Source: JBGQDM01 sp041495845
Lineage (GTDB): Bacteria > Acidobacteriota > Terriglobia > Terriglobales > Acidobacteriaceae
Reading direction: 5' to 3'
DNA length: 23,127 nucleotides
Assembly: GCA_041495845.1 (NCBI GenBank)
Contig: JBGQDM010000047.1
Coordinates: 1-23,127, forward strand
This document shows, piece by piece, positions 16,735-23,127 of this stretch (position 1 is its first letter; each line of letters begins with the position of its first letter). Below the pieces are notes generated by a model. It worked only from the letters and a program-made list of their open reading frames with translations. It was not told the origin of the DNA and did no database searches. A program made the position numbers and the translations under genes.

Positions 16735-19116
16735 ATGGCCACCAACCAGCCGGATCCGTCCCTTTCTCACCGCGTACGCATCGTGGTCGCCACGTCGATC
16801 ATGCTGACGTTCATCTCCTATTGGCGGGCGGCGGCGATCGTGCTCAACGACCTGGCCTCGTCTGCCTTCTACGCCGGCGGCATTGCTGAACAAGCGGTGG
16901 GCAAGTCGGCGCCCTGGTTCATCGTGGGCGTGATGCTGTTCTCCTTCACGGTGCGTGCCGTCTACGTGGAAAGCTGTTCCATGTTCGTGCGCGGCGGCGT
17001 TTACCGCGTGGTCAAAGAGGCCCTGGGCGGAACCTTGGCCAAGCTCAGTGTCTCCGCCTTGATGTTCGATTACATCCTCACTGGGCCGATCTCCGGTGTC
17101 TCCGCCGGCCAGTACATCGGCGGCCTGATCAACGAAGTGCTGGCCACCCTGGACACGCACGGCTGGATTCCCGGCGCGCTGCATGACCTCTTTGGGGGTA
17201 GGCCCCACTTAAATGAAAATGCCCTGTCGGTGGCGTTTGCGGTCGCCGTCACCGGCTACTACTGGTGGGAAAACACTAAGGGCATTCACGAATCCAGCGA
17301 AAAATCGCTGCGCGTCATGCAGATCACCACGGTCATGGTGGTGCTCCTGCTGGGATGGTCCGCGATCACCCTGCTTAAGGTGGGCTACCAGCCCATCCCC
17401 TGGCCCACGCCCCAGAACCTGCACTTCAATGCCGCCTCCCTAGGGTTTCTGAAGCACTCCCATCCCAGCCACTGGTTGGGTCTGTTTGGCGTTCTGATCG
17501 CCTTCGGCCACTCCGTGCTGGCCATGAGCGGCGAAGAATCTCTGGCCCAGGTAAACCGCGAACTGGCACACCCCAAACTGAAGAACCTGAAGCGCGCGGC
17601 CATCGTCATCGCCATTTATAGCCTCGTCTTTACTGGCTTCTCCTCGCTGCTTTCTGTGATGCTGATTCCCGACAGCGTGCGGGTGCCGATCTATAAGGAC
17701 AACCTCATCGCCGGGTTGGCCATGTACATGTGGGGACCACAACTGTTGCGCCTGGCCTTCCGCGCGTTTGTCGTCGTCGTGGGCTTTCTCATTCTTTCCG
17801 GCGCCATCAACACCTCGATCATTGGCTCCAATGGAGTCTTGAATCGCGTCTCCGAGGACGGAGTGCTCGCCGACTGGTTCCGATTGCCGCACCGCAAGTA
17901 CGGCACCACGTATCGCATTATTAACCTGGTGGTGCTGCTGCAGTTGTTCACCATTCTGGCCAGCCGTGGCAATGTCTATGTTCTCGGCGAGGCCTACGCG
18001 TTCGGCGTCATCTGGAGCTTCACCTTCAACGGCCTTTCGATGCTGGTGCTGCGCTTTAAGTACAAAGGCGAGCGCGGCTGGAAAGTGCCGCCGAACCTGC
18101 GCATTTTCGGCACTGAGATTCCGCTGGGCCTGGCCTCGGTGTTCCTGGTGTTGCTGGCCACAGCCGTCACCAACCTGTTCACCAAGTCGGTGGCTACGGT
18201 GGCGGGCGTGGCCTTCTCGGCGGCGTTCTTCGTCATCTTCAGCGTCTCCGAGCGAGTCAATCTGAAAAAACACGCGCTCGCAGAAAAACAGATGAAGGAG
18301 CATTTCCAACTGCTCGAGAGCGACACGGTGGAGCGGACCAAGCTGGGCATCCGGCCCGGCAATGTGCTGGTGACGGTGCGCGACTACAACACCCTCAGCC
18401 ACCTGCGCTGGGCGCTGGAGCACACGGACACGCGCGAGCAGGATGTCGTCGTCATGTCCGCCCGCATCAGCCAGTTCGGCGCCGCCGCCTACGATCTTTC
18501 CACCGAACAGATTTTCAGCGACTACGAGCAGACATTGTTTACGCGGGCCGTTTCCATCGCGGAATCAGTCGGCAAACATATTTCGCTGTTGGTCGTCCCC
18601 GCCCGCGACGTGTGGTCCGCCATTGTGCAGACCGCCAACAATCTGGAGTCCTCCTCGGTGATCGCCGGCCTCTCCAGCAAGATGACGTCAGAGGAGCAAA
18701 GCATGCTCCTGGGCAGGGCTTGGGAGGCCACAGCGGGGCCGAAACGGCAGTTCGTGCTGCAAGTGGTGCCGCCGGACTTGCAGGTGCACACGTTCAAGAT
18801 TGGGCCGCACACTCCCGCCATGAAAAGCGAGGATGTGCTGCTTACCCATCGCCTGTGGCTGACGCTGACGCGGGAAAAAGAACTGCACAACCTGCACCAT
18901 CACGACATTCTCACCGAGGCGCTGACGCGTTTTGCGCGCGACTACGCCGGCCACGACCGCGATGACATCCTGCGCGAACTGCGCACGCTGACCGGAAAGA
19001 AACTGCGGGCGTCCGTGCTTTCGCGCGACGGTGTGCCTCTGGCCACGCCGCCGCCAGAAACGGGCCGCCGCGACGACGACCCCGACCGCGGCCCCTCCGG
19101 CCCACCCGGCATTTGA
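16735..19116 (+). CDS. APC-family permease with C-terminal USP-like domain
   Basis: 793 aa. About twelve membrane helices over residues 15-505, with APC-type features: GPISGVSAGQYIGG (117-130), AFGHSVLAMSGEESLAQVNRE (256-276) in the helix 6-7 region, and GSNGVLNRVSEDG (364-376). The substrate is not evident; amino acids or related compounds are usual for the superfamily. The cytoplasmic tail (about 540-680) starts RPGNVLVTVRDYNTLSHLRW and contains an alternating beta-alpha pattern (VVVMSARIS, HISLLVVPARD, SSSVIAGLSS) resembling a universal-stress-protein fold without a clear ATP motif. A charged, helix-rich end (700-755) and a Pro/Asp-rich terminus follow. It starts 7 nt after the 51-aa membrane protein; ribosome-binding site poor, so coupling is likely. 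Confidence 0.88.
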   Translation: MATNQPDPSLSHRVRIVVATSIMLTFISYWRAAAIVLNDLASSAFYAGGIAEQAVGKSAPWFIVGVMLFSFTVRAVYVESCSMFVRGGVYRVVKEALGGTLAKLSVSALMFDYILTGPISGVSAGQYIGGLINEVLATLDTHGWIPGALHDLFGGRPHLNENALSVAFAVAVTGYYWWENTKGIHESSEKSLRVMQITTVMVVLLLGWSAITLLKVGYQPIPWPTPQNLHFNAASLGFLKHSHPSHWLGLFGVLIAFGHSVLAMSGEESLAQVNRELAHPKLKNLKRAAIVIAIYSLVFTGFSSLLSVMLIPDSVRVPIYKDNLIAGLAMYMWGPQLLRLAFRAFVVVVGFLILSGAINTSIIGSNGVLNRVSEDGVLADWFRLPHRKYGTTYRIINLVVLLQLFTILASRGNVYVLGEAYAFGVIWSFTFNGLSMLVLRFKYKGERGWKVPPNLRIFGTEIPLGLASVFLVLLATAVTNLFTKSVATVAGVAFSAAFFVIFSVSERVNLKKHALAEKQMKEHFQLLESDTVERTKLGIRPGNVLVTVRDYNTLSHLRWALEHTDTREQDVVVMSARISQFGAAAYDLSTEQIFSDYEQTLFTRAVSIAESVGKHISLLVVPARDVWSAIVQTANNLESSSVIAGLSSKMTSEEQSMLLGRAWEATAGPKRQFVLQVVPPDLQVHTFKIGPHTPAMKSEDVLLTHRLWLTLTREKELHNLHHHDILTEALTRFARDYAGHDRDDILRELRTLTGKKLRASVLSRDGVPLATPPPETGRRDDDPDRGPSGPPGI

Positions 19117-19184
19117 AGGGCCGTGAAGACGCAGCGGCGCAAAAAGGTTGCGTGGCGACGGCCGCCCTCGGCCGCCATTGCCGC

Positions 19185-19201
19185 ACAAGCTCAAGCCTTG
19201 T
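19185..19201 (+). terminator. Possible weak terminator after permease
   Basis: ACAAG (19185-19189) pairs with CTTGT (19197-19201) around a 7-nt loop and is followed by TTTGTCTCTTAGTTTTTT. The stem is only 5 bp and overlaps the convergent gene's stop, so this is tentative. A CGGCCG/CGGCCG hairpin with a CCCT loop at 19159-19174 lies just before it. Confidence 0.3.
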
Positions 19202-19841
19202 TTTGTCTCTTAGTTTTTTCTGCAGCCTCTGCGGCAGCGGCTGGAGCGATGCGCTCGCGCACAAACTCTGCGATGGCGTTGGTGAGGTAGGGGGGCGGCT
19301 GGATGGAGAACACCGGCTTCCCGGTCAACTGACTGCGCACCCACTCGCTCCATACTGGTGTCGCGGGCTCGCCGTGCAGAATCACGGCATCCGCCAGCGG
19401 CAGGAAGCGGCGCGCTGACTCTTTGAAATCCCGCACGGTGGCGTCGAGCACCGCGAGGTAAAGTGTTGGTTTAAGAAACTCCAGCACGCTGTTGGATTCA
19501 ATAATGACGCTGCTGGCAGACTGCAGGCGCTGCTGCAGCTTGGGGATGATCTCACCCAGCTTTCCCTGCTCCGTCCGCACCCAGAGCGAATGCTCCGCCC
19601 CCGCCACCAGGAACCGCGACGTGTCCGATCCTCCGGAGCGATCACTCTCTTCCAGGATGGATTGCCCGCGCTCGTCGCAGGCGCAATCGCACGGCAGGCC
19701 ATCCAAGCTACAAATGCCGTGTCCGTGTTGCGTGATTTTCACCGCGGTCCACCGCATCTCCGGCAGCGCTGCAATCAGGCCGACGACTACGCTGGTCTTG
19801 CCTACGTTGCGCGAATGTCCGCCTACCACCACCATCGCCAC
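19191..19841 (-). CDS. P-loop NTPase with Cys cluster, MobB-like fold, function unknown
   Basis: 216 aa. Walker A GHSRNVGKTSVV at 8-19 follows the first strand (MAMVVVGG), as in MobB and related SIMIBI-class NTPases. A Cys/His cluster follows: H38, H41, C44, C51, C53 and C55 (ICSLDGLPCDCACDE), suggesting a metal site. A basic-acidic middle region (61-120) ends in SVIIESNSV (111-119), like the beta-strand and ESN switch of MobB. The C-terminus is Ala/Glu/Lys-rich. It starts with GTG at 19841 (ATG 6 nt later is the alternative), 6 nt after the lpxD stop, with AAGGA upstream. No molybdopterin genes are nearby, so MobB function is unlikely. Its coupling to lpxD suggests an envelope or lipid A-linked role, by inference. 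Confidence 0.75.
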   Translation of the reverse strand: MAMVVVGGHSRNVGKTSVVVGLIAALPEMRWTAVKITQHGHGICSLDGLPCDCACDERGQSILEESDRSGGSDTSRFLVAGAEHSLWVRTEQGKLGEIIPKLQQRLQSASSVIIESNSVLEFLKPTLYLAVLDATVRDFKESARRFLPLADAVILHGEPATPVWSEWVRSQLTGKPVFSIQPPPYLTNAIAEFVRERIAPAAAAEAAEKTKRQNKA

Positions 19842-19847
19842 AGTGCT

Positions 19848-20852
19848 CTATTCCTTCCGGGCCAGCCGCGCCAACACCGCCAGTTCTTTCAAATATTGTT
19901 TGATCGGACGCGCCGGTGTCCCCCAGAACACCACGCCGGGACCGCGCACGACCTTCCGCGTGGGCACACCACTCTGCGCGCCGAGAATCGCGCCCGCTTC
20001 AATGCTTACGTGGTCGGCGATTCCCACCTGTCCGCCCACCATCACGCCATCGCCGAGCGACGAACTTCCGGAAATGCCGGTCTGCGCCGCAATCACCACG
20101 TCTTCGCCGATGCTGACGTTGTGCCCCACGTGCACCAGGTTGTCGATTTTCGTGCCACGCCGGATGATAGTGGCATCGAGCGCACCCCGGTCGACCGTGG
20201 AGTTGGCGCCGATTTCCACATCGTCCTCGATCTCCAGTCGTCCCACCTGAGGAAATTTCTCATAGCGCCCGGTCGCTGGATCGCGCACGTAACCGAACCC
20301 ATCGCTACCTAAAACCGCACCCGCGTGCACCACCACGCGATCGCCCAGCCGTGTTCCCGGATAAATGGTCACGTTGGGATAGACGACACAGTTGCCGCCG
20401 ATGTGCACTCCCGCGCCAATCACCGCACCCGCGCCGATGTGCGATTGCTCACCGATTTGCGCATCCGGGCCGACCACCGCGCACTCCGCTACCACCACAT
20501 CTTTTGCCAGACGTGCGCTGCCCGCCACTACCGCCGAACGGTGCACGCCAGAGGCTGCGCCCGCGGGAGCGTGCAGCAACGCCGCCGCCCGGGCGAAGGC
20601 CAGCCGCGGGTTCTTGACGATCAGCAGAGGCTTGCTGCTGGTTGTAGCGGCAGCGAACTCACCCACAATCACGCCCGCAGCCCGGGACTGCAACGCCTGG
20701 GCCAGATGTTTCGCATCTTCCACAAAGATGAGATCGCCGTCGCCCGCGGACGCCAGGCTGGCGATGCCGCTGACCATGGTTTGCCCGTCGCCCAGCAGAC
20801 GTGCTCCCAGCAGTCTGCCCATCTCCTCTACCGGCCGTTTCATCGCACTCAT
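19848..20852 (-). CDS. lpxD: UDP-3-O-acylglucosamine N-acyltransferase
   Basis: 334 aa from the ATG at 20852, which has AGAGGG 5 nt upstream; a start at 20897 would prepend 15 residues unlike LpxD. It adds the second 3-hydroxyacyl chain to UDP-3-O-acyl-glucosamine in lipid A synthesis, using acyl-ACP. The N-terminal uridine-binding domain (about 1-100) is followed by hexapeptide (left-handed beta-helix) repeats (SARLAKDVVVAECAVVGPDAQIGE...) and the catalytic histidine in the VHVGHN block (H244 of 334). It then has DPATGRYEKFPQVG and DVEIGANSTVDRGAL, as in LpxD. It is the first gene with the NTPase downstream; the usual neighbours lpxA, fabZ and lpxB are not here. Confidence 0.95.
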   Translation of the reverse strand: MSAMKRPVEEMGRLLGARLLGDGQTMVSGIASLASAGDGDLIFVEDAKHLAQALQSRAAGVIVGEFAAATTSSKPLLIVKNPRLAFARAAALLHAPAGAASGVHRSAVVAGSARLAKDVVVAECAVVGPDAQIGEQSHIGAGAVIGAGVHIGGNCVVYPNVTIYPGTRLGDRVVVHAGAVLGSDGFGYVRDPATGRYEKFPQVGRLEIEDDVEIGANSTVDRGALDATIIRRGTKIDNLVHVGHNVSIGEDVVIAAQTGISGSSSLGDGVMVGGQVGIADHVSIEAGAILGAQSGVPTRKVVRGPGVVFWGTPARPIKQYLKELAVLARLARKE

Positions 20853-20921
20853 CGCCCTCTTGTATAGCAGCCGCAGCGGCGGAAAGAAAGCATACACGGA
20901 GGCGCGCAGCCCTCCTCTACA

Positions 20922-21074
20922 ATGAAGATCATGCAGCGCAAAGTTTTCTGGATTGCGTTTTTTGGGCTGAGCCTGGTGGCGGACATCCTCTTGCCGTTGT
21001 GGTGGGCCTTAGCGGCCACTATTCCCGCCGTCTATTTGAGTTGGTGGGTGGCCTACCGCAGCGACTGGTTCTGA
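20922..21074 (+). CDS. 50-aa membrane microprotein
   Basis: Starts MKIMQRKVFW; a second in-frame ATG at 20931 gives 47 aa. Almost all hydrophobic: two short segments WIAFFGLSLVADILLPLWWA and ATIPAVYLSWWVAY, ending RSDWF. Trp-rich (five of 50), with a basic start. Stop TGA 21072-21074, 6 bp from the convergent acyltransferase stop. TACAAT at 20918-20923 overlaps the first ATG; if it is a -10 box the 47-aa form would be read from a leaderless message. No homologue is recognised. It lies divergent from lpxD and convergent with the LpxL-type gene, suggesting an envelope role. Confidence 0.65.
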   Translation: MKIMQRKVFWIAFFGLSLVADILLPLWWALAATIPAVYLSWWVAYRSDWF

Positions 21075-21080
21075 AGGCAA

Positions 21081-21980
21081 TCAATACAGCGGTTTTTCGC
21101 CGGCCGGGCGGGTTTTCCAGCGCCGGTGCACCCATAACCACTGCTCCGGATATTGCCGCACGTAGTCCTCGATCACGCGCGTGAATTGCGCGGTGTTCGC
21201 GGTAATGTCCTTTTCATCATCGCCCGAGCGAATGAGTTCCAGCGCCGGGTCAAAGCGCAGGCGGTATTTCTTCCGGCGCGCGTCCCAGATGGTGAACGTG
21301 GGGACTACGGCCGCATCGGTACGAAGCGCAATCCGGGCCAGCCCGCTGGCGGTACAGGCAGGAATCCCAAAGAAGTCCACGAACAGGCCCTGCGGCGGCG
21401 TCATGTTGGTATCCATGAGGATCCCGACCACTTCACCCGCCTTCATGGCGGCCAGCAGTCCACGCACGAAGTTGTCTTTTCCAATGGTGACGTTGCCGTG
21501 CATGCAGCGGTAGGCAGCGACGAGTTTATCCACGTAGGGATTGTCGAGCGGACGCATCACGATATGCAACGGATGGCCGTGCAACGAGTGGGTGAAGGAA
21601 GCCAGTTCCCAGCCGCCAAGATGCCCGGTGAGAAACAACACACCCTTGCCACGCTGGTGGGCGGCGGAAAAATTCTCGAAGCCGTCGTAGATGACGACCC
21701 GGCTGACGTTCTCGCGGGTATAGCTGGGAAAGCGGCAGACCTCCGCCAGTTGTCGCCCGAGGGAAGTAAAGACGCCGCGCAGAATCCGCCGTCGTTGCGC
21801 CGGCTCGATTTCAGGAAAGGCGAGTTCCAGATTGCGCATCCCGCTGCGCCGCAACCGCCCATGAAACAGCCGCACCGCTTGAAACATGGCGATGGCCAAC
21901 GCCCTCGCCACCGGCCGGGGGAGCACGGCCAGTACGCGAAGGATCAGCCAGACCAGAGCAAATTCAAGTTTGTGGCGCAT
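21081..21980 (-). CDS. Lipid A biosynthesis lauroyl/myristoyl acyltransferase (LpxL/HtrB family)
   Basis: 299 aa from the ATG at 21980, where the family's N-terminal membrane helix begins (MRHKLEFALVWLILRVLAVLP). A longer frame from 22043 would overlap the upstream gene by 28 bp and is less likely. The family transfers acyl chains from ACP to lipid A precursors, and some members act on other lipids. The catalytic dyad HLGGWE has H120 and E125; RPLDNPYVDKL (143-153) and VGILMDTNMTP follow, as does a C-terminal WLWVHRRWKTRP. Membrane-bound at the cytoplasmic face. It follows the SYLF gene on the same strand, with no strong ribosome-binding site of its own, so co-translation is plausible. Chain position (2, 3, 2' or 3') cannot be told. 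Confidence 0.88.
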   Translation of the reverse strand: MRHKLEFALVWLILRVLAVLPRPVARALAIAMFQAVRLFHGRLRRSGMRNLELAFPEIEPAQRRRILRGVFTSLGRQLAEVCRFPSYTRENVSRVVIYDGFENFSAAHQRGKGVLFLTGHLGGWELASFTHSLHGHPLHIVMRPLDNPYVDKLVAAYRCMHGNVTIGKDNFVRGLLAAMKAGEVVGILMDTNMTPPQGLFVDFFGIPACTASGLARIALRTDAAVVPTFTIWDARRKKYRLRFDPALELIRSGDDEKDITANTAQFTRVIEDYVRQYPEQWLWVHRRWKTRPAGEKPLY

Positions 21981-22015
21981 CCGGGAAGACGGCAACTCTA
22001 GCCGCCACGTGGCTC

Positions 22016-22699
22016 CTAGCGCTCGGCGGCAATCTTCGCCCATTTGCTGAGCGACTCCAGCAGCGGCCGCGCATTTTCCGGCGGGGGGATTTCTCCCGTC
22101 AAAGAAGTCTTGAAGCGCACCATGTGCCCGTAGAAATCGCGCGTGCTGTCCTTGTCCTGCTTGATCACGGCGCCGTTGAGCGTGACCCCGGCAAACAACC
22201 CGCGCGACCGGGAATAGGTCAGCACCTGCGCCCGCAATTTCCAGTCCGTGTTGCCTTCCGCCAGCCGCCCCACTGGACCGGCAGCCGCACTGGCATCGGC
22301 ACCCAACTGGAACTTGCTGGAGAGCAGGTTCTTCATGCCCTCTTTGTTCATGATCAGCAGCACCAGGTCAACCGCCTGGCCGCCAATCTGGAAACCGAAG
22401 CTGCCCCCGGTCATGGTGAAGAACGCGGGCGCGCTCCAGCCTTTTTCGGTACGGCAACTGGCGACGCCACGACCGTACCGGCCCCCGACAATGAATCCGC
22501 CCTTCAGCAGCGAGGGCACGATGGCCACGCATTCAGCCGCCCCCAGCACTTCTTGCGGGATGGCCTTATCGGGCGTTCCCATGATTTCGTCCAACACCGT
22601 GGCCGAAGACTCCACCCGGCTCACGGCTTTGTTATCGTCTTCCGCCAAAGCGAATGGGGACAGGGTCAAAAGAAGGACAGCAACGAGGAACTTCTTCAT
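22016..22699 (-). CDS. SYLF-domain (Ysc84-like) secreted protein
   Basis: 227 aa from the ATG at 22699; a GTG 6 nt earlier (22705) is the alternative start, with AGGAG 4 nt before the GTG and 10 nt before the ATG. A Sec signal peptide, MKKFLVAVLLLTLSPFALA, is cleaved before EDD. The SYLF (lipid-binding) domain spans about 30-220: AVSRVESSATVLDEIM, QEVLGAAECVAIVPSLLKGG, FIVGGRYGRGVASCRTEKGW, PAFFTMTGGSFGFQIGGQAV and DLVLLIMNKEGMKNLLSSKF. Bacterial members are periplasmic or outer-membrane associated and bind lipids; their precise role is open. Upstream of the LpxL-type acyltransferase gene, 35 nt apart from its chosen start. Confidence 0.92.
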   Translation of the reverse strand: MKKFLVAVLLLTLSPFALAEDDNKAVSRVESSATVLDEIMGTPDKAIPQEVLGAAECVAIVPSLLKGGFIVGGRYGRGVASCRTEKGWSAPAFFTMTGGSFGFQIGGQAVDLVLLIMNKEGMKNLLSSKFQLGADASAAAGPVGRLAEGNTDWKLRAQVLTYSRSRGLFAGVTLNGAVIKQDKDSTRDFYGHMVRFKTSLTGEIPPPENARPLLESLSKWAKIAAER

Positions 22700-22920
22700 G
22701 TCCACACAACTCCTGAGAAATGGGCTTGCGAAGTCAGCGTGTGGCTAGGATAGCAGCTTGCGGCGGGAAAAAATTGCGGGGCTGAAACTGGCGACCCTAA
22801 TCTCCAGCTCCAACCCCGTCTCCCAGGTTCTGTGGTAGGTGAGGCCAGTATCGGTGAGGATGGGGGAGGGGGCCAAGATTACCAAGGTCCTATGACCCTT
22901 GGTGACCGGCGGAACGGGCG
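22700..22920. other. Intergenic region upstream of SYLF gene
   Basis: About 220 bp with no gene. The AGGAG ribosome-binding site of the SYLF gene lies at its left end; the promoter must lie here but no clear -35/-10 pair was found. It also holds a G-rich stretch (22860-22872) and the hairpin at 22881-22903. Confidence 0.5.
22881..22903 (-). terminator. Hairpin after response regulator gene
   Basis: ACCAAGGTC (22881-22889) can pair with GACC (22894-22897) and TTGGT (22899-22903) around a CTAT loop, with one bulged C. It is about 18 nt beyond the stop of the minus-strand response regulator, in the position of a terminator, but no T-run follows, so a Rho-dependent or regulatory role is equally possible. 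Confidence 0.35.
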
Positions 22921-23127
22921 CTATCTCGGCTGCACCAGCGAGTGCGTAATGGCATGCACCGAGAGCGCGATGCGGTTTTGCACCCCGACCTTACGCATGA
23001 GCTTGGCCACGTGCGCTTTCACGGTGCGCTCTTCAATGCCCAGGGCGCCGCCGATTTCCTTGTTGGAGCGTCCCACCACCAGCATTTCCAGAACTTCCTT
23101 TTCGCGGTCGGTGAAGGTGACGCGGCC
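22921..23127 (-). CDS. NarL/FixJ-family response regulator, C-terminal HTH (runs off window)
   Basis: Only the last 68 codons are in the window. They encode a LuxR-type four-helix HTH: VTFTDREKEVLEMLVVGRSN, KEIGGALGIEERTVKAHVAK and LMRKVGVQNRIALSVHAITH, ending LVQPR. The TxREKEVL opening and EERTVKAHVAKLMRK recognition region are diagnostic. The full gene should include an N-terminal receiver domain outside the window. It binds DNA as a dimer after phosphorylation. The cognate kinase is unknown: the hybrid kinase at 2696-5512 is 17 kb away and carries its own receiver, so pairing is only a possibility. TAG stop at 22923-22921. Confidence 0.9.
   Translation of the reverse strand, partial: GRVTFTDREKEVLEMLVVGRSNKEIGGALGIEERTVKAHVAKLMRKVGVQNRIALSVHAITHSLVQPR

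Noticed and set aside
17440..18423. A 327-codon frame antisense to the permease
   Set aside because: High-GC shadow; the plus-strand permease has full membrane topology.
19191..19841. Annotation of the NTPase as MobB of molybdopterin biosynthesis
   Set aside because: Only the P-loop and overall pattern fit; no molybdenum-cofactor genes are near and the Cys cluster is not a MobB feature.

Overview
The window looks like a chromosomal segment of a Gram-negative, GC-rich soil bacterium. The assignment to Acidobacteriota (Terriglobia-like) is an inference from gene style and combination, not from a marker gene. lpxD, an LpxL/HtrB-type acyltransferase and lnt show an outer membrane with lipid A and lipoproteins. 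No rRNA, tRNA or CRISPR array was seen.

Region 1 (1 to about 2.65 kb) is accessory-looking. It holds the start of a secreted protein, a DUF3800 protein, and a two-part protein ending in a nucleoside-deoxyribosyltransferase/TIR-like domain. The latter is preceded by a perfect 8-bp inverted repeat. Region 2 (2.65 to 6.6 kb) is a large hybrid sensor kinase (GAF, three PAS, HisKA/HATPase, receiver). It is flanked by two same-orientation copies of a hairpin-forming repeat of about 59 bp; the second copy abuts a 5'-truncated IS110-type transposase.

Region 3 (6.6 to 11.5 kb) is housekeeping. A YdcF-like protein and a YrdC/TsaC protein overlap on the minus strand. Divergent from them are a SpoU RNA methyltransferase, rarA, and a GAF-PP2C (RsbU-type) phosphatase. 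Region 4 (11.5 to 16.5 kb) is a compact minus-strand operon: lnt, prfB (with a classic +1 programmed frameshift), a SpoT-like HD hydrolase, an uncharacterised acidic repeat-like protein and a YccU-type CoA-binding protein. It is linked by ATGA and TAATG overlaps and short gaps.

Region 5 (16.5 to 19.1 kb), divergent from lnt, has a 51-aa membrane protein followed after 7 nt by a 793-aa APC permease with a USP-like cytoplasmic tail. Region 6 (19.1 to 22.7 kb) is envelope-related: lpxD followed by an uncharacterised P-loop NTPase with a Cys cluster, a divergent 50-aa membrane microprotein, and a SYLF-domain secreted protein followed by an LpxL-type acyltransferase. The window ends in the C-terminal HTH of a NarL/LuxR response regulator.

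The best candidates for undescribed biology are the DUF3800/TIR-like accessory locus with its inverted repeat, the lpxD-coupled Cys-cluster NTPase, the microprotein-permease pair, and the hairpin repeat associated with the IS110 remnant. The system-level claims are inferences; the motifs and junctions quoted are read directly from the sequence.
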